Source: Epichloe hybrida (Eukaryota; Ascomycota; Sordariomycetes; Hypocreales; Clavicipitaceae). From it: a DNA stretch of 64,000 bases. Positions 52,930 through 63,246 of the stretch are shown here, in pieces. Positions within the stretch are counted from its first letter, which is position 1. Every line of letters starts with the position of its first letter. The translations under genes and the position numbers were made by a program. The notes under the pieces are model-generated. The model was given only the letters and a program-made list of their open reading frames with translations, was not told the DNA's origin and made no database searches. The stretch lies in NCBI GenBank assembly GCA_019022495.1, contig JAFEKR010000029.1:310001-374000 (forward strand), written 5' to 3'.

Positions 52930-54260
52930 ACTAATAATCCTAGAAGAATATAGGGAGTTTATAGATATTTTTTCTAAAGAGTTAGTAAGTAAGCTTCCTA
53001 AACTAGGAGAGCGTACTTATATAATTAAATTAGAAGAAAGGAAAACACTACCTTAGGGGCCTATATATAATTTAGCTAAAAGGGAGCTAGAGGTTCTTAG
53101 AGAGTACCTTATAAGTGCGTAGCTTAAAGGGTAAATTAGAAAATTAGTTAGCCTAGCTAAAGCCCTAATTTTATTTATTCTAAAGAAAGGAGGGAAATTA
53201 AGGCTTTATGTGAATTATAGGGGCTTAAATAAGATTATAATTAAGAATAAAGCCCCTTTACCCCTTATTACTAAAATTCTTAATTAATTAGTAAGTATAG
53301 TTATTTTTATAGTCCTAGATTTAAAAGATATATACCACTAGCTATATATTTGCTTAGGTAATAAGTAAAAAATAGTGTTTTATTATTAATATAGCCACTT
53401 TAAATATCTAGTAATGCTATTTAAACTAGTTAACACACTAGTGACTTTTTAAGAGTATATTAATAATGCTCTTAAAGGGCTTATTAATAAGACCTATATT
53501 ATCTATCTAGATAATACGCTAATATATAGTAGTAAGGTTAAAGATTATATAAAGCATGTTAAATAAGTTTTATATAAGTTTAAAGAGGTAAGTCTTTTTA
53601 TTAACCTTAAGAAGTATTAATTTTTAGTTAAGGAAGTTAAATTTTTAGGCTTTAAGATATTAGAGAAAGGTATTATAATAGACCTAGTAAGAGTTAAAGT
53701 AATTATAACCTAGCTAATACTATATAGTGTTTTTAATATTTAGTTATTTCTTAGTTTTACTAGATTTTACTACTATTTTATTAAATAGTATAGTAAAGTT
53801 ATTATTTTATTAATAAATCGCCTTAAAGGGAATTAACTAGTAATATTTAAACTAGAACCCTATAAGCTAGTAGCGTTTAGAGAGCTTTAATAAAGATTTT
53901 AGAAAGCGCTAATTTTAGTGCATTTTAACTCACTTGCGTATCTTAGAGTGAAGATAGATATATCTAGACATGCGATTAGGGCTATACTTATAATATTAGT
54001 GCTAGGTCACTAGCACCTAGTTATATTTATATTAAGAAAGATAACTAATACTAAATTGTAATATTTAATACCTAATAGCGAATTATTAGCTATCTAAGAG
54101 GCTTTTTATATATAGAGACACTATCTTGCTTATTTAGCTTATATAATTAAAGTTATTATAAATTATTTAAACTATAAGTACCTTACTATAAAGCCTAAGC
54201 TTACTAGTAAGTAAGTAACTAAACTTAATAAGCTTTATCCTTTTATTTTAAGATTATATA
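52930..54260 (+). pseudogene. Remnant reverse transcriptase and RNase H
   Basis: Broken translation still shows the Gypsy pattern: EEYREFIDIFSKEL, a KKGGKLRLYVNYRGLNK core at about 53180-53240, APLPLI, VLDLKD and an IIYLDN motif near 53495-53520, where active enzymes have YLDD. RNase H traces (FRKALILVHFN, NSELLAI-EAF and RHYLAYLA) follow at 53890-54150. Many in-frame TAG and TAA codons replace Gln and Trp codons, so no product can be made. Confidence 0.85.
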
Positions 54261-55074
54261 TTATATAAGGAAATTAAATCCTACTAACTTACTTTTAAGA
54301 AAACTAGATTTTATAAGTAAGGTAAGGAAAGAGAAAGTAATAACTATATAACTTCTTACCTTTTTATCTAAATTTATAGATACTAAGAGATAAGAACACT
54401 ATAGTAATATTATTAATGCTATAGGCTTTATAAAAACATCACTTAATATAACTAATAGTTAGTTATAATAACGCTATAATAATACTACTAATATCTAGGG
54501 TTTTAAAAAATCATAACTTAACTATATTCCTAAAGAACCTAATAATCTAAATAACCTTAGAAAAGTTATATTAGTAAGGTTATTTAATACTTTTTATACT
54601 TCTATTAATAAGTAATAAGCTAGCTATAGTAATACTATTAGTACCTAGTGTATGTATTATTTATTGCTTAATTATTTTAATTTTCCTATTAGACTAGCTA
54701 TTACTAATAGGGATAGACTAGCATAGGTTATTACTAGTAAGCAGCAAGGGCGCCCCTTAAAAACATTACTTATCTATGTCTTTATAAGACTAGAAGTATT
54801 TATTAAACTAATTACTTATAGAGATATTATAGCTAGGATCTAATTTATTTAGAGAACCTCTTTTAAGTTTAACTCTAACTTTCTAGAAAAGAGCTTAGAA
54901 TTAAAACCCCTAATTTAAGTCTTATTATATAAAGCATAGTAAGGCAATAACTTTACTATAGCTTAATTAAAGTTACTTAAAAGTAGTAATCTAGCTATAT
55001 CCTAAATATAGTTAATTAAACCCTCTAAGCTATTAATATTTAAGAATTATATTTTTATTCCTCTAAGTATAAGA

Positions 55075-55790
55075 AAAGAAATTTTATTACTAACTTATAA
55101 TAACCTTACTACTAGGTACTAAGGAGTAAGTAAAACTCTTTATTAGATTATAAACTAATATTATTAGCTAATAATAAAGAAAGATATAAAGGTATATATT
55201 AGTACTTATATAAATTATTAGACTTTAAAACTAAGGCATTATAAACTATATAGTAAGCTAGCTATATTACTAGTGCCTAATTGCCCCTTTTAAGAATTAT
55301 TAATGGATTTTATTACTAGACTTTTACTAGTAAAAGATTTAAATTAAACTTATAATGTAATTTTAGTTATTATTAACTGTTTCACGAAATATAGTATTTA
55401 CATCCCTATTTTAACGTAACTAACTAGTAATAGGCTAGTAATTATATTCTTAGAATATGTTTTTAGAGACTATAGAGCCCTAGAAGGTATTATAATAGAC
55501 TAAGGTTCTATATTTACTAGTGGTTTCTAGATAACTTTTTGCTATTTTCTTATAATAAAGCAGCTACTTAGCATTACTTTTTACCCCTAGATAAATAGTT
55601 AAATAAAACATTTAAACTAGGTCTTAGAATATTATTTAAGGGCTTTTACTTATGCTAAATAAACTAATTAGGCAAATAACCTATTATTAGCGTAATTTAC
55701 GTATAATATAAGCAATTACTTAACGCATAGCTACACACTAGTAAAGGCATTATAAGGTTATAATCCTAAAGGTCTATAGTAAGTAATAGT
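55075..55790 (+). pseudogene. Remnant integrase
   Basis: The zinc-binding and catalytic-core landmarks remain: TLKLRHYKLY, then PNCPFQELLMDFITRL at about 55270-55320, INCFTKYS, and a IIID.GSIFTS block near 55490-55520. Stops and Asp/Cys losses show it is inactive. Confidence 0.8.
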
Positions 55791-56194
55791 AAATATCCCT
55801 TTAGTAAATAATTAAGCTAAAAGTAGGATTTTAGCACTAAGAGAGAAGTATACTATAATTAAGTAGCTTTTAAGTAACTTATAGACTTAGTATAAAAAAA
55901 TATTATAACTAGAAAAGAACTCTAATAAGGTTTAAAGTTAGTAACTATATTTTATTATTAATAAAAAATAACCTAAGATACCTTAGTAAGAAGCTAGCTA
56001 TAAAGTATTTAGGCCCCTATAAGATTAAAAAGGTAATTAGAAGTTATAAATTAGTGTATTAATTAAAATTACTACCTAGGACTTAATTATATAATATATT
56101 TAATATTACTAGTCTTAAACCTTTTAAAGGGGACTTAATTAATATAGAAAATATGCCCTTACTATAAGATACTATTAAAGATAATAAATAAGAG

Positions 56195-56330
56195 TTTAAA
56201 GTTAAGAGAATTATTTTATATTACTATAATAAAAGGCATTATAAATATCTAGTTAAATAGAAGGGCTATAATACTTTAGAGAATTCTTAGGTGTTAAAAA
56301 GGGATTTTATTACTAGAGAAATTATTAATA
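56195..56330 (+). pseudogene. Remnant chromodomain
   Basis: The sequence reads KRI-L-YYNKRHYKYLVK followed by a stop where Trp is expected, then KGYNTLENS. This is the chromodomain core (YLVKWKGY-W) carried at the end of integrase in this class of Gypsy elements. Confidence 0.8.
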
Positions 56331-56349
56331 ACTATAAGTAATAGCTAAG

Positions 56350-58282
56350 TAATAAAGTTAATATAAGGTAATTATATTTTATAACTTAATATACTAAAGA
56401 TATTAGAAAATAAAGTTAATTTACTTAGATAACTTAAATAATCTATTATATAGCTACTAAGCACCTATCCCTTTATAATAGAGTTAGCCCCTAAGATTAC
56501 TAGTCCCTTATTATTATTAGTAATTATAGGAGCTATAAAGGAAAAGGCCTTAGGAGTATCTTTATTATTAAAATCCCTCTCTTTATATATATAAACCTAA
56601 AGTATACTAAGAAGCTTAATAGGACTAATATATTTAGGTAAATTAATAGTATTTAGTGTAAACTACTAGTAAGTTAGTTAAGTATTAGCTATATATATTA
56701 AGAAAGCTTACCTTTAGGATATTCTAGGCTATAAAGTAAAGAGAGTTTAAAATATTAATCTAAGTCTTTAGATTTATAGTATTACTTAGTAGCACTATTA
56801 TAGTATATTTATTATATTTTACCTTATAAGTAATATTAGTAAATATTTAAGTATAGTAAATATAACTATACTTATTAGAATTTTTATAAACTAGGATAGT
56901 ATTTTATAGCTTTTTCTTTACTTTTATAATAGGCTAGTAGTAAGTTAGTAGTAATTTAGTGTCTAGGAAATAGGATTATACTTACTTTATTTTAATAGTA
57001 ATAGCTACCTTTAGGAGTAGCTTTAATAAGTTTAAATAGCCTATTATAAAGCTATATAATTTAAGCTAAAGTCTAGTAATATATTAGTAATAACTAGGTA
57101 GATTTTAGTTAAGAAAGATATACTATAATATAGTTTTTATTATTTTAAAAGTAATAAGTATATTTTATTAAATAGCCTATTAAATATTAGCTATAAAAAA
57201 GTAGTAAGTAAGTAAAGATATTATACTTAAAGACTTATTATATTTAGCTAGGAAGGTTTTTTTATTAATAAGGTATTCTAGAATCTTATAGGTATTATTT
57301 TTTAGGAGAATATTTTATATTACTACTTACTAATAATAGCGTATATATAGAATTTTCTTTAAAGTTATTTTACTAGTAATAGGTTAGTAATAAAGACACT
57401 ATAAGGATATAATAAACTTATAATAAGATTTTAAAAGAAGTTTGCTTTTAGGGAGACTTTATAGGAGATTTCTTAGTTAATAGATTTTCTTAAGGTATTA
57501 ATAAAGGTAAAGTTTAAGCATAAGACTTAAATATAGTAAACTAGCTATAAGTTAGCTATAATAGACTAGATAGGGAAGTTATACTAATAAGAGTATAAAC
57601 TTATAAGCTAAATAAGGGTAAGAAACTAAGATAAATAAGGATAGATAATAATAATAATTAAAGACTAAAAGAGGTTAGTAACTACTAAGTAATAGTAATA
57701 AGAGAGCTATTACTTAGCTAGTAAGGGTAACTTATAAGGTTAAGGAATATTATAAAAGAAAGGAAAAGTATAGAAAGAGGGAAAAATTAGTCTCTTTTAT
57801 ATTAACCCTAGACCCCTTAAGTAATTTAATACACTATATATAGGTAATTCATAAATTATAATAATAACTATTAGCACTACTAAACATATATATACCTAAT
57901 AGCTATAAGCTTATAGTAACTATAATATAAGCCCTTTAGTTAAACTATTTAGAACCCTAGCATTAGGTACCTTATTTATTTAACTAATTATGAAAATTAA
58001 CATAAGTTATCTATATTGTTTTTTCTAGCTATATAATAGGTAATAATATTTATTTTACTATAGTAAAGCCATATATAAGCTACTATTAGAATATTACTAA
58101 CTATAATAAGGGGTTATTTTTAATTAGTAGTATTATTATTATTATTTCTTTTTATTTACTTATATATCTAGATATAAGGTGCCTTATCTTATTTTTCCTT
58201 ATAAAGCTCTAATATAATAACCACACCCTAAGTAAGTAGCTTATTTTATAATTAAGGTTAATTATATATAAGGGGGGTATTA
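56350..58282. other. Long AT-rich tail between integrase and the right LTR
   Basis: About 1.9 kb follows the chromodomain before the right LTR. Stops occur in all frames and I recognise no domain. It could be a long 3' untranslated region, an extra ORF destroyed by RIP, or a nested insertion. Confidence 0.5.
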
Positions 58283-58552
58283 TATTAGGAGTATAAAGGT
58301 TAAAGATAAGATATTTATTAAAGTAAGTCTTTAGAAAACCTTTAGGCTATATAGATAATAAAGAGGCTAGCTAGCTATAAGATAGCTATATGCTTATAAA
58401 GTAAGGTATTTATTAAAGACTATGTATATTATTAGTGCTAGGTTAGAGATTAAAACCTTTACGCACCCGCCCTTAGCTAGCATCTATCTAGCAGCGACTG
58501 CGATAGTCTTAGCCATCACTTCGTTCTTAACCTTTTGGTGCAAGCCGTGACA
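58283..58552 (+). repeat. Right LTR of the Gypsy element
   Basis: This is the 270-bp partner of the left LTR. Its inner (left) part is RIP-mutated, and its outer part from about 58430 keeps CpG and CpA sites that are mutated in the left LTR. Confidence 0.9.
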
Positions 58553-58768
58553 GACCACGGCGGCTTGTCATGCGGCTCATGCCCGTGCCCGCACGTTACG
58601 TGGCAGAATGCACATGGTCATGGCCCATGACTCATGGGAGACTACTATAAGGCCAAATATAGCAAGTTTAAAGTAGAGAATTAACTTACTTCTAACATTA
58701 CATACTACACTTAATCGTAGCTTTTATAAGTGAAATTAGTATAACTTATAACCTGTTAAATCCGTTAA

Positions 58769-58944
58769 TGTTACGTGCTAGAATTGACAAGTGGCCTGCC
58801 ACCTTTGGATGTGGCCTGCCGTGCCGAGGATGTGGCCTGCACGTGACCTAGAACCCCTATATTAGACGATAGCTCTGACCTCTAGCTAGTTAAATCAACC
58901 ATCTACCTTCACACTCATTATATCATACATTTCGTATCGTAACA
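58769..58944. mobile_element. Solo LTR, Ty1/Copia-like
   Basis: The 176-bp unit starts TGTTACG and ends CGTAACA, a perfect 7-bp inverted pair. It is flanked on both sides by GTTAA (58764-58768 and 58945-58949), a 5-bp target-site duplication. Inside are three spaced TGGCCTGC units and a TATATTA box-like site. A solo LTR left after recombination between two LTRs explains this. The Copia assignment rests on the terminal sequence style only. Confidence 0.8.
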
Positions 58945-59202
58945 GTTAACCCCTCTGACGGATTCGACCCCTTATTGTGCAGAGCCAGCATGTAACAGGG
59001 CTATAACTCATATAATTAGGAATATTAACGCGATAAGCAATAAGTGCATGTTCGTAAGCACTTTCTTTCTATGAGAGAAAAAGAAAAGCTTATTGAAATA
59101 GATAACACGAAAGTCATAGATTTAGAGGCAAAAATTACAATGACTTTCCAAATACTAATAGGAATTGGAAGAGGGCGCAACTATGAAGGAAAAAAACTTG
59201 AG

Positions 59203-59297
59203 TGACCGAGACAGGGGTCGAACCTGCGACCTTCTGATAACAGATGGCAAGTTGAAGCCACTCGTAGTCAGACGCTCTGCCATTGAGCCACACGGCC
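59203..59297 (-). tRNA. tRNA-Arg(ACG) with a 23-nt intron
   Basis: The mature 72 nt are identical to those of the tRNA at 49930-50031, including the T-T mismatch in the acceptor stem. The intron (59239-59261) sits at the same position after the anticodon but has a different length and an unrelated sequence. A T7 run on the minus strand (59190-59196) can end Pol III transcription. Confidence 0.9.
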
Positions 59298-59939
59298 TGT
59301 GAATATAGAAACGGTCGGCTCTATTACACCATTTACAGGCTACGAAAGCATTTGCTCGATAATATACACGTTTTTCGGATGCGGGCAAGTAGTTGGATTC
59401 GGTTCGTTGCCGACGGCAGACGGATGTACGCGTGCTACAAAGGTCATCAAGTAGTTGCCGGAGTCTCAACCATGGCTGATTGCCACGACATTGCCGCACC
59501 GTTAATACTACTAGTAGATGATGTCCGTCGCAATGGCTCGCCGTATGTAACGAATTACAAGCCCGAGCTCATTCGTTGCTTTTTCCCGCCACATGACATG
59601 ATGATGCATGCCTGGCAACTTGGGCCCCCCCCGGCCCCCGCTCCCCCCCCAACCAACTTTCGCAGGAGAGCCCCGCTGTCCCCGAAAACGACCAGTTGGA
59701 CAGCGATTCCAGGCCGCGCGAGAAGAGAAGACGATGCTGCCCTGGCGGCAAACGTCAATGCTGTTTTTCTTCCCGTGGCAGGCGTCTGGCAGGCGTCATA
59801 CGCAAGTATAGCGCACCCAGACCCGAGCGTGCAGTCGCCAAACCCTGAGAAAAAGCGGCCTCGCTGACCTGTTGCTCCATCCAGGCAGATTACTGTGAAC
59901 TGGACTTTTATCCCCACTGCGAGACAGAGAGAGAGAGAT

Positions 59940-60033
<94 letters not shown>

Positions 60034-60264
60034 GCTTCGGTCTCCCAAATTCAACTCAAGAGCGGTTTCTTTTTGCTCGACGCTTCGCTCGAACAGACTC
60101 TTTTACAGATACCGTCCGGCTTCAGCAATTTTCTTCAAGGATTCGCTGCCTGCCTTCCCACCATTCTACATATTTCAGAGGGAGGCAGACGACCAGACGT
60201 AGATTCAGCCTGGATCTGCACCAGTTCCTGGCCCGCTGAACCCGACACATCGGCGGGCTTCAAG
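59298..60264. other. Gap between tRNA and the SUZ-domain gene
   Basis: This region holds the SUZ gene promoter, C runs (about 59625-59652) and a long GA microsatellite. ORFs here, one of which overlaps the tRNA, are not supported. Confidence 0.5.
59946..60030. repeat. GA dinucleotide microsatellite
   Basis: About 42 uninterrupted AG units, with imperfect units from 59921, end 235 nt before the SUZ start codon. GA tracts often act as promoter elements for GAGA-type factors or exclude nucleosomes. Confidence 0.9.
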
Positions 60265-61192
60265 ATGAAGAAATTAGCAGTCCCAGATGCCTGGGAGGAT
60301 GATTGGGAAACGCAAGCTGACAGGGCTGCGATCGAGGAGGAGGACGAGACCGAACACGGAGGAGGGGCGTCACTGCAGCCCGCGCCGTCATTGACAAAGG
60401 CAGAGCGCATTACGAAGCATGAGGAGGCGAATCGAAAGATGTGGGAGTCCGCGTAAGGAAAAATATTTTTCTGTTCTTCTTCTTCTCCTTTGCATTTTGT
60501 TGTTTCCCCCTCTCTTGTTTCCCTACTGACGTGATGACGAATTGGGAATATATGCGTGCAGAGACTCAACACCGCAAACATTTCATTACGTTGAAGCCAG
60601 CAGCACCGTTCCTTTGACTACCTCTTTCAAACCTCAAGTAAAGGTGCTCTCGCGGAAACCAGTCATAGCGAAACGCGATCCCGTAACCGGCGGAATGTCC
60701 CAGCTGTCCTTGCAAGACGACGACGATTCGGAAAATAAGAAGGAGCCGCCTCTTACGGCGGAGGAGATCCGAGCAAAGCAGAAACGAGACCTGGAAGAGA
60801 GACAGCGTCGGTATGATGAAGCCCGAGCCAAGATATTCGGGGAATCAAATCCTTCGTCGAGGGGGTCATCGCCAGGAACTGTCACGCCACCGAGATTAGA
60901 TAGTCGGCATTCGGGTAGAGGCCGTGGGAGAGGGGGCGGACGGGGGAACAATACGAATAATCATGATGGGAGAGGTCAGCTGGATATGAGGCGGGCGAAC
61001 AATCAGTATACCGCTGGCAGAGAGCTTTACGATCCTAATTTCTCGCCAAAGCCAGACTCAATGGCGCAACAACGCAGAGGAGGAGAAGGTGACGGATCTA
61101 TGCGGGCGAGTTCCTTCGCCCATGATCAGTATCAACATCAATCGCAGTATCAGCCGCCGCCGCTGCCGCCTCAGAAGCAGCAGCAACAATAA
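60265..61192 (+). CDS. SUZ-domain RNA-binding protein (SZRD1-like)
   Basis: SUZ proteins bind RNA and act in the cytoplasm. This gene has two exons (60265-60452, 60562-61192) with a 109-nt intron and encodes 272 residues to the first stop. The N-terminus AWEDDWETQAD resembles the SWEEAADSG start of animal SZRD1. The SUZ domain is at about 88-159 (QVKVLSRKPVIAKRDP...EEIRAKQKRDLEERQRRYDE, ARAKIFGES). It is followed by an Arg-Gly-rich tract (180-191) and a Pro/Gln-rich end. The frame stops at TAA (61190-61192) inside a Gln tract, before the C-terminal SUZ-C motif normally present in such proteins, which is encoded in frame just after the stop. It is convergent with NAR1. Confidence 0.88.
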
Positions 61193-61288
61193 CAATTACA
61201 ACAACAGGCCATACGGTCGCCCAGAGGACCTGACGGCAGTGGACGCGGCGGTTTCGGATTTGCACGTCGTGGCAACAGAGGCAGCTGA
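61193..61288 (+). other. In-frame SUZ-C extension behind the TAA stop
   Basis: The codons after the stop read CAA TTA CAA CAA CAG and then encode RSPRGPDGSGRGGFGFARRG and a few more residues before TGA (61286-61288). The GPDG and GFGFARRG elements are the SUZ-C signature, found at the end of human SZRD1 as PLGPDGSQGF. TAA followed by CAA TTA fits the CARYYA readthrough context. No splice pair removes the stop while keeping frame with good sites. Confidence 0.7.
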
Positions 61289-61428
61289 TTTTCCCGTGGT
61301 GTCTCAAAAATCATGACAGTCGCATTCATGTCTAAACGGTGCTCTTCTATCTGCCAAAAGGAAAGATGAGAATGCAATTCTCTCTCTAGTATTCACTTGA
61401 CACAAAAATCCCGACGCTCCGATCTACA

Positions 61429-63246
61429 CTACCAGCCACCTCCTGCTTTTCCAGCTAGCTGAACCACATTTTCGGCTTCTGTTCCTTTCCCGACATCGCT
61501 TATGACCTCGCGATAAGTCGTGAATGCAAGTCTGTCAATGCTTATGCCCGTAACCTCACACCAGTACGCCAGGGTATCATGTATATACGAGCGAGAGATG
61601 CCACCAACCACATCGTCGCTTCGGGAATCTTGGCCATCGACAAGCCCGTTTCGTGTCGCGCCATCCGGTTCCTCACACGAAAAGTATGCCTCATCAACCT
61701 CGGCCAGCCACTCCTTTTGTTCCTGGGGACCAGGTTTCCCCCGGAACTGTTTCCGGGCCAAGACCACTGGATCGTCGACCTTGACCTGGCCACCACCATT
61801 GGTACAGCCACCGGGACAAGCCATGACTTCGACGTAGCCATACTCCAGCGAGGCCGACTTGCCTGTTGGTCGCCGAGCGCTGCCGAAGGGCTTCCCGCCC
61901 GGCATCCGGGACGGCCGGGCAGGCTTCAGCCGGCGCACCAGGTTTTGGATATTCCTGAAGCCATAGTACCGCGCCGCCTTGAACACGGGCTCACCATCGA
62001 CGGCCACCACGAACTCGACGACGTCTGCGTTGCGGCCACGGGTGGTCTGGATCTCAGCACCGGGTATCCTCGCAGCTTTGCATTGCAGGACGTGATGGAG
62101 CAGTCCTCCCGAGGTCCCTGCAGCACGGGGTCCCTGCCTGGGTGGCCGTGTTGGAAATAGAAAATCATGTAGAATCGTATCGGGGAACGGCTGCTGCACT
62201 GGTGCCAGCGAAGAAGAAGCAGCAGTAGTAGCAGTAGTAGCAGCAGCAGCAGCAGCAGCAGCATCGCAAGGAATATTAAAAAAGTCAAGCCCTCTCGATT
62301 CAGCGAGCATCAGAATCTCCTTGCTTGTGATGACACAGTCCACGTCGCGAACTCCGCGGCCTGGCAGTCCGGAGCCGGCCCAGACCTCATCCGTAAGTTC
62401 CTCGCGACTCGCTTCCAGTTTCTTGTCGAAGCACGGCATGACGGCAAGATGCCATATCCTGCTCGGAGGAATGCCCAGTTTGCGGCTCAGTGTTGTCTTC
62501 AGCATGGTGCCCATCAAAGCCTGCGGCGACTTGACCCTGGACAAGTGCGGCAACACATGAGGATGCGTCTTCTCTGCATAGCAGACCCATCCTGGACACG
62601 CAGACGACAGAATCGGCGGCGGCCGCGTAGATGGCGCTGCGGGCGCCGCCCCGAGCACCTCGTCCGCGCCCAGAACAAGAGCCGCCTCCCTCGCGACATT
62701 CGTATCCAGAACCCACGCAAACCCGTTCTTGTGCTTGCCCCCCGACGCCAGCCCCTTCTCCCCCTCGAGCAGCAATCTGTCCATCATGATGCCGGCCTGC
62801 CGCTCTGATGCTCGGCGCCCCCCCCACACAGCCGCCAGGTTGGCTCTCGTCTGAGGGGACACACTGGCCACGAACAACTTTGCATCCTCATCCTCCAGCC
62901 CTTGCACCGCCCAGGCCCCATCCCCATCCCCATCCGCCCGCACCACCCTCAGCGCGGGCGCGCCGTCCAGCGTAGCCAGCACCTCCGCGTGGCTCTGCAG
63001 GCTCACGAGGACGGCCTCGGCCGAGGTCACGCACCCGGAGCACGCCAGGCAGTCCGTAAGAGATATCTGCGCGGCCTCGGCGCGCGTCGTCGGCGCAGCA
63101 GCGGGTGTGCCGTCGAGAATGACCTGGGCTTCGTCGTTCTGCGCGGGCGCCGCGGGCGCCGCGGGTAGAGTCTCGACGGGCCGGACGCATGCTACGCCGG
63201 GGGAAATGAAGTCGTTGAGGTCGTCGACGGAGAGGATCGCGCTCAT
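61429..63246 (-). CDS. NAR1: Cytosolic Fe-S cluster assembly factor Nar1
   Basis: Nar1 is an iron-only-hydrogenase-like protein of the CIA pathway, which hands Fe-S clusters to cytosolic and nuclear proteins. I place the start at MSAILSVDDLNDFISPGVAC (63246), giving 605 residues. The open frame extends 29 codons further up but without family likeness. The N-terminal cluster Cys are 20, 66, 69 and 72 (CLACSGC). The H-cluster-type Cys are 217 (SSACPGWVC), 272 (MPCFDKK), 477 and 481 (ACPGGCTNGGGQ). An Ala tract (about 328-337) coded by GCT/GCA-type repeats and other inserts make it longer than the yeast protein (about 490). No intron is needed. Confidence 0.95.
   Translation of the reverse strand: MSAILSVDDLNDFISPGVACVRPVETLPAAPAAPAQNDEAQVILDGTPAAAPTTRAEAAQISLTDCLACSGCVTSAEAVLVSLQSHAEVLATLDGAPALRVVRADGDGDGAWAVQGLEDEDAKLFVASVSPQTRANLAAVWGGRRASERQAGIMMDRLLLEGEKGLASGGKHKNGFAWVLDTNVAREAALVLGADEVLGAAPAAPSTRPPPILSSACPGWVCYAEKTHPHVLPHLSRVKSPQALMGTMLKTTLSRKLGIPPSRIWHLAVMPCFDKKLEASREELTDEVWAGSGLPGRGVRDVDCVITSKEILMLAESRGLDFFNIPCDAAAAAAAATTATTAASSSLAPVQQPFPDTILHDFLFPTRPPRQGPRAAGTSGGLLHHVLQCKAARIPGAEIQTTRGRNADVVEFVVAVDGEPVFKAARYYGFRNIQNLVRRLKPARPSRMPGGKPFGSARRPTGKSASLEYGYVEVMACPGGCTNGGGQVKVDDPVVLARKQFRGKPGPQEQKEWLAEVDEAYFSCEEPDGATRNGLVDGQDSRSDDVVGGISRSYIHDTLAYWCEVTGISIDRLAFTTYREVISDVGKGTEAENVVQLAGKAGGGW

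Larger units (their letters stand above)
50673..58552 (+). mobile_element. Ty3/Gypsy LTR retrotransposon (chromodomain class), RIP-inactivated
   Basis: The 7880-bp element is bounded by two 270-bp LTRs that start TGTCA (mutated to TATTA in the right copy) and end TGACA (ATAATA-like in the left copy). The 5 bases GACCA occur just before (50668-50672) and just after it (58553-58557), a perfect target-site duplication. The inside is extremely AT-rich with CpA, TpG and CpG nearly absent and stops in all frames, as RIP produces. Pol domains in plus orientation are still readable in order reverse transcriptase, RNase H, integrase and chromodomain. A G-rich polypurine-like stretch (58269-58277) lies just before the right LTR. 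Confidence 0.93.

Noticed and set aside
58278..58552. Right LTR starting directly after the G run at 58278
   Set aside because: The base-by-base match to the left LTR and the target duplication place the start at 58283.
59155..59499. A 114-codon minus-strand ORF
   Set aside because: It runs through the tRNA-Arg gene and shows no recognisable domain.
60974..61207. An intron removing the TAA of the SUZ gene
   Set aside because: The only frame-keeping pair needs a poor GTCAGC donor and would remove 78 residues; other GT/AG pairs shift the frame.
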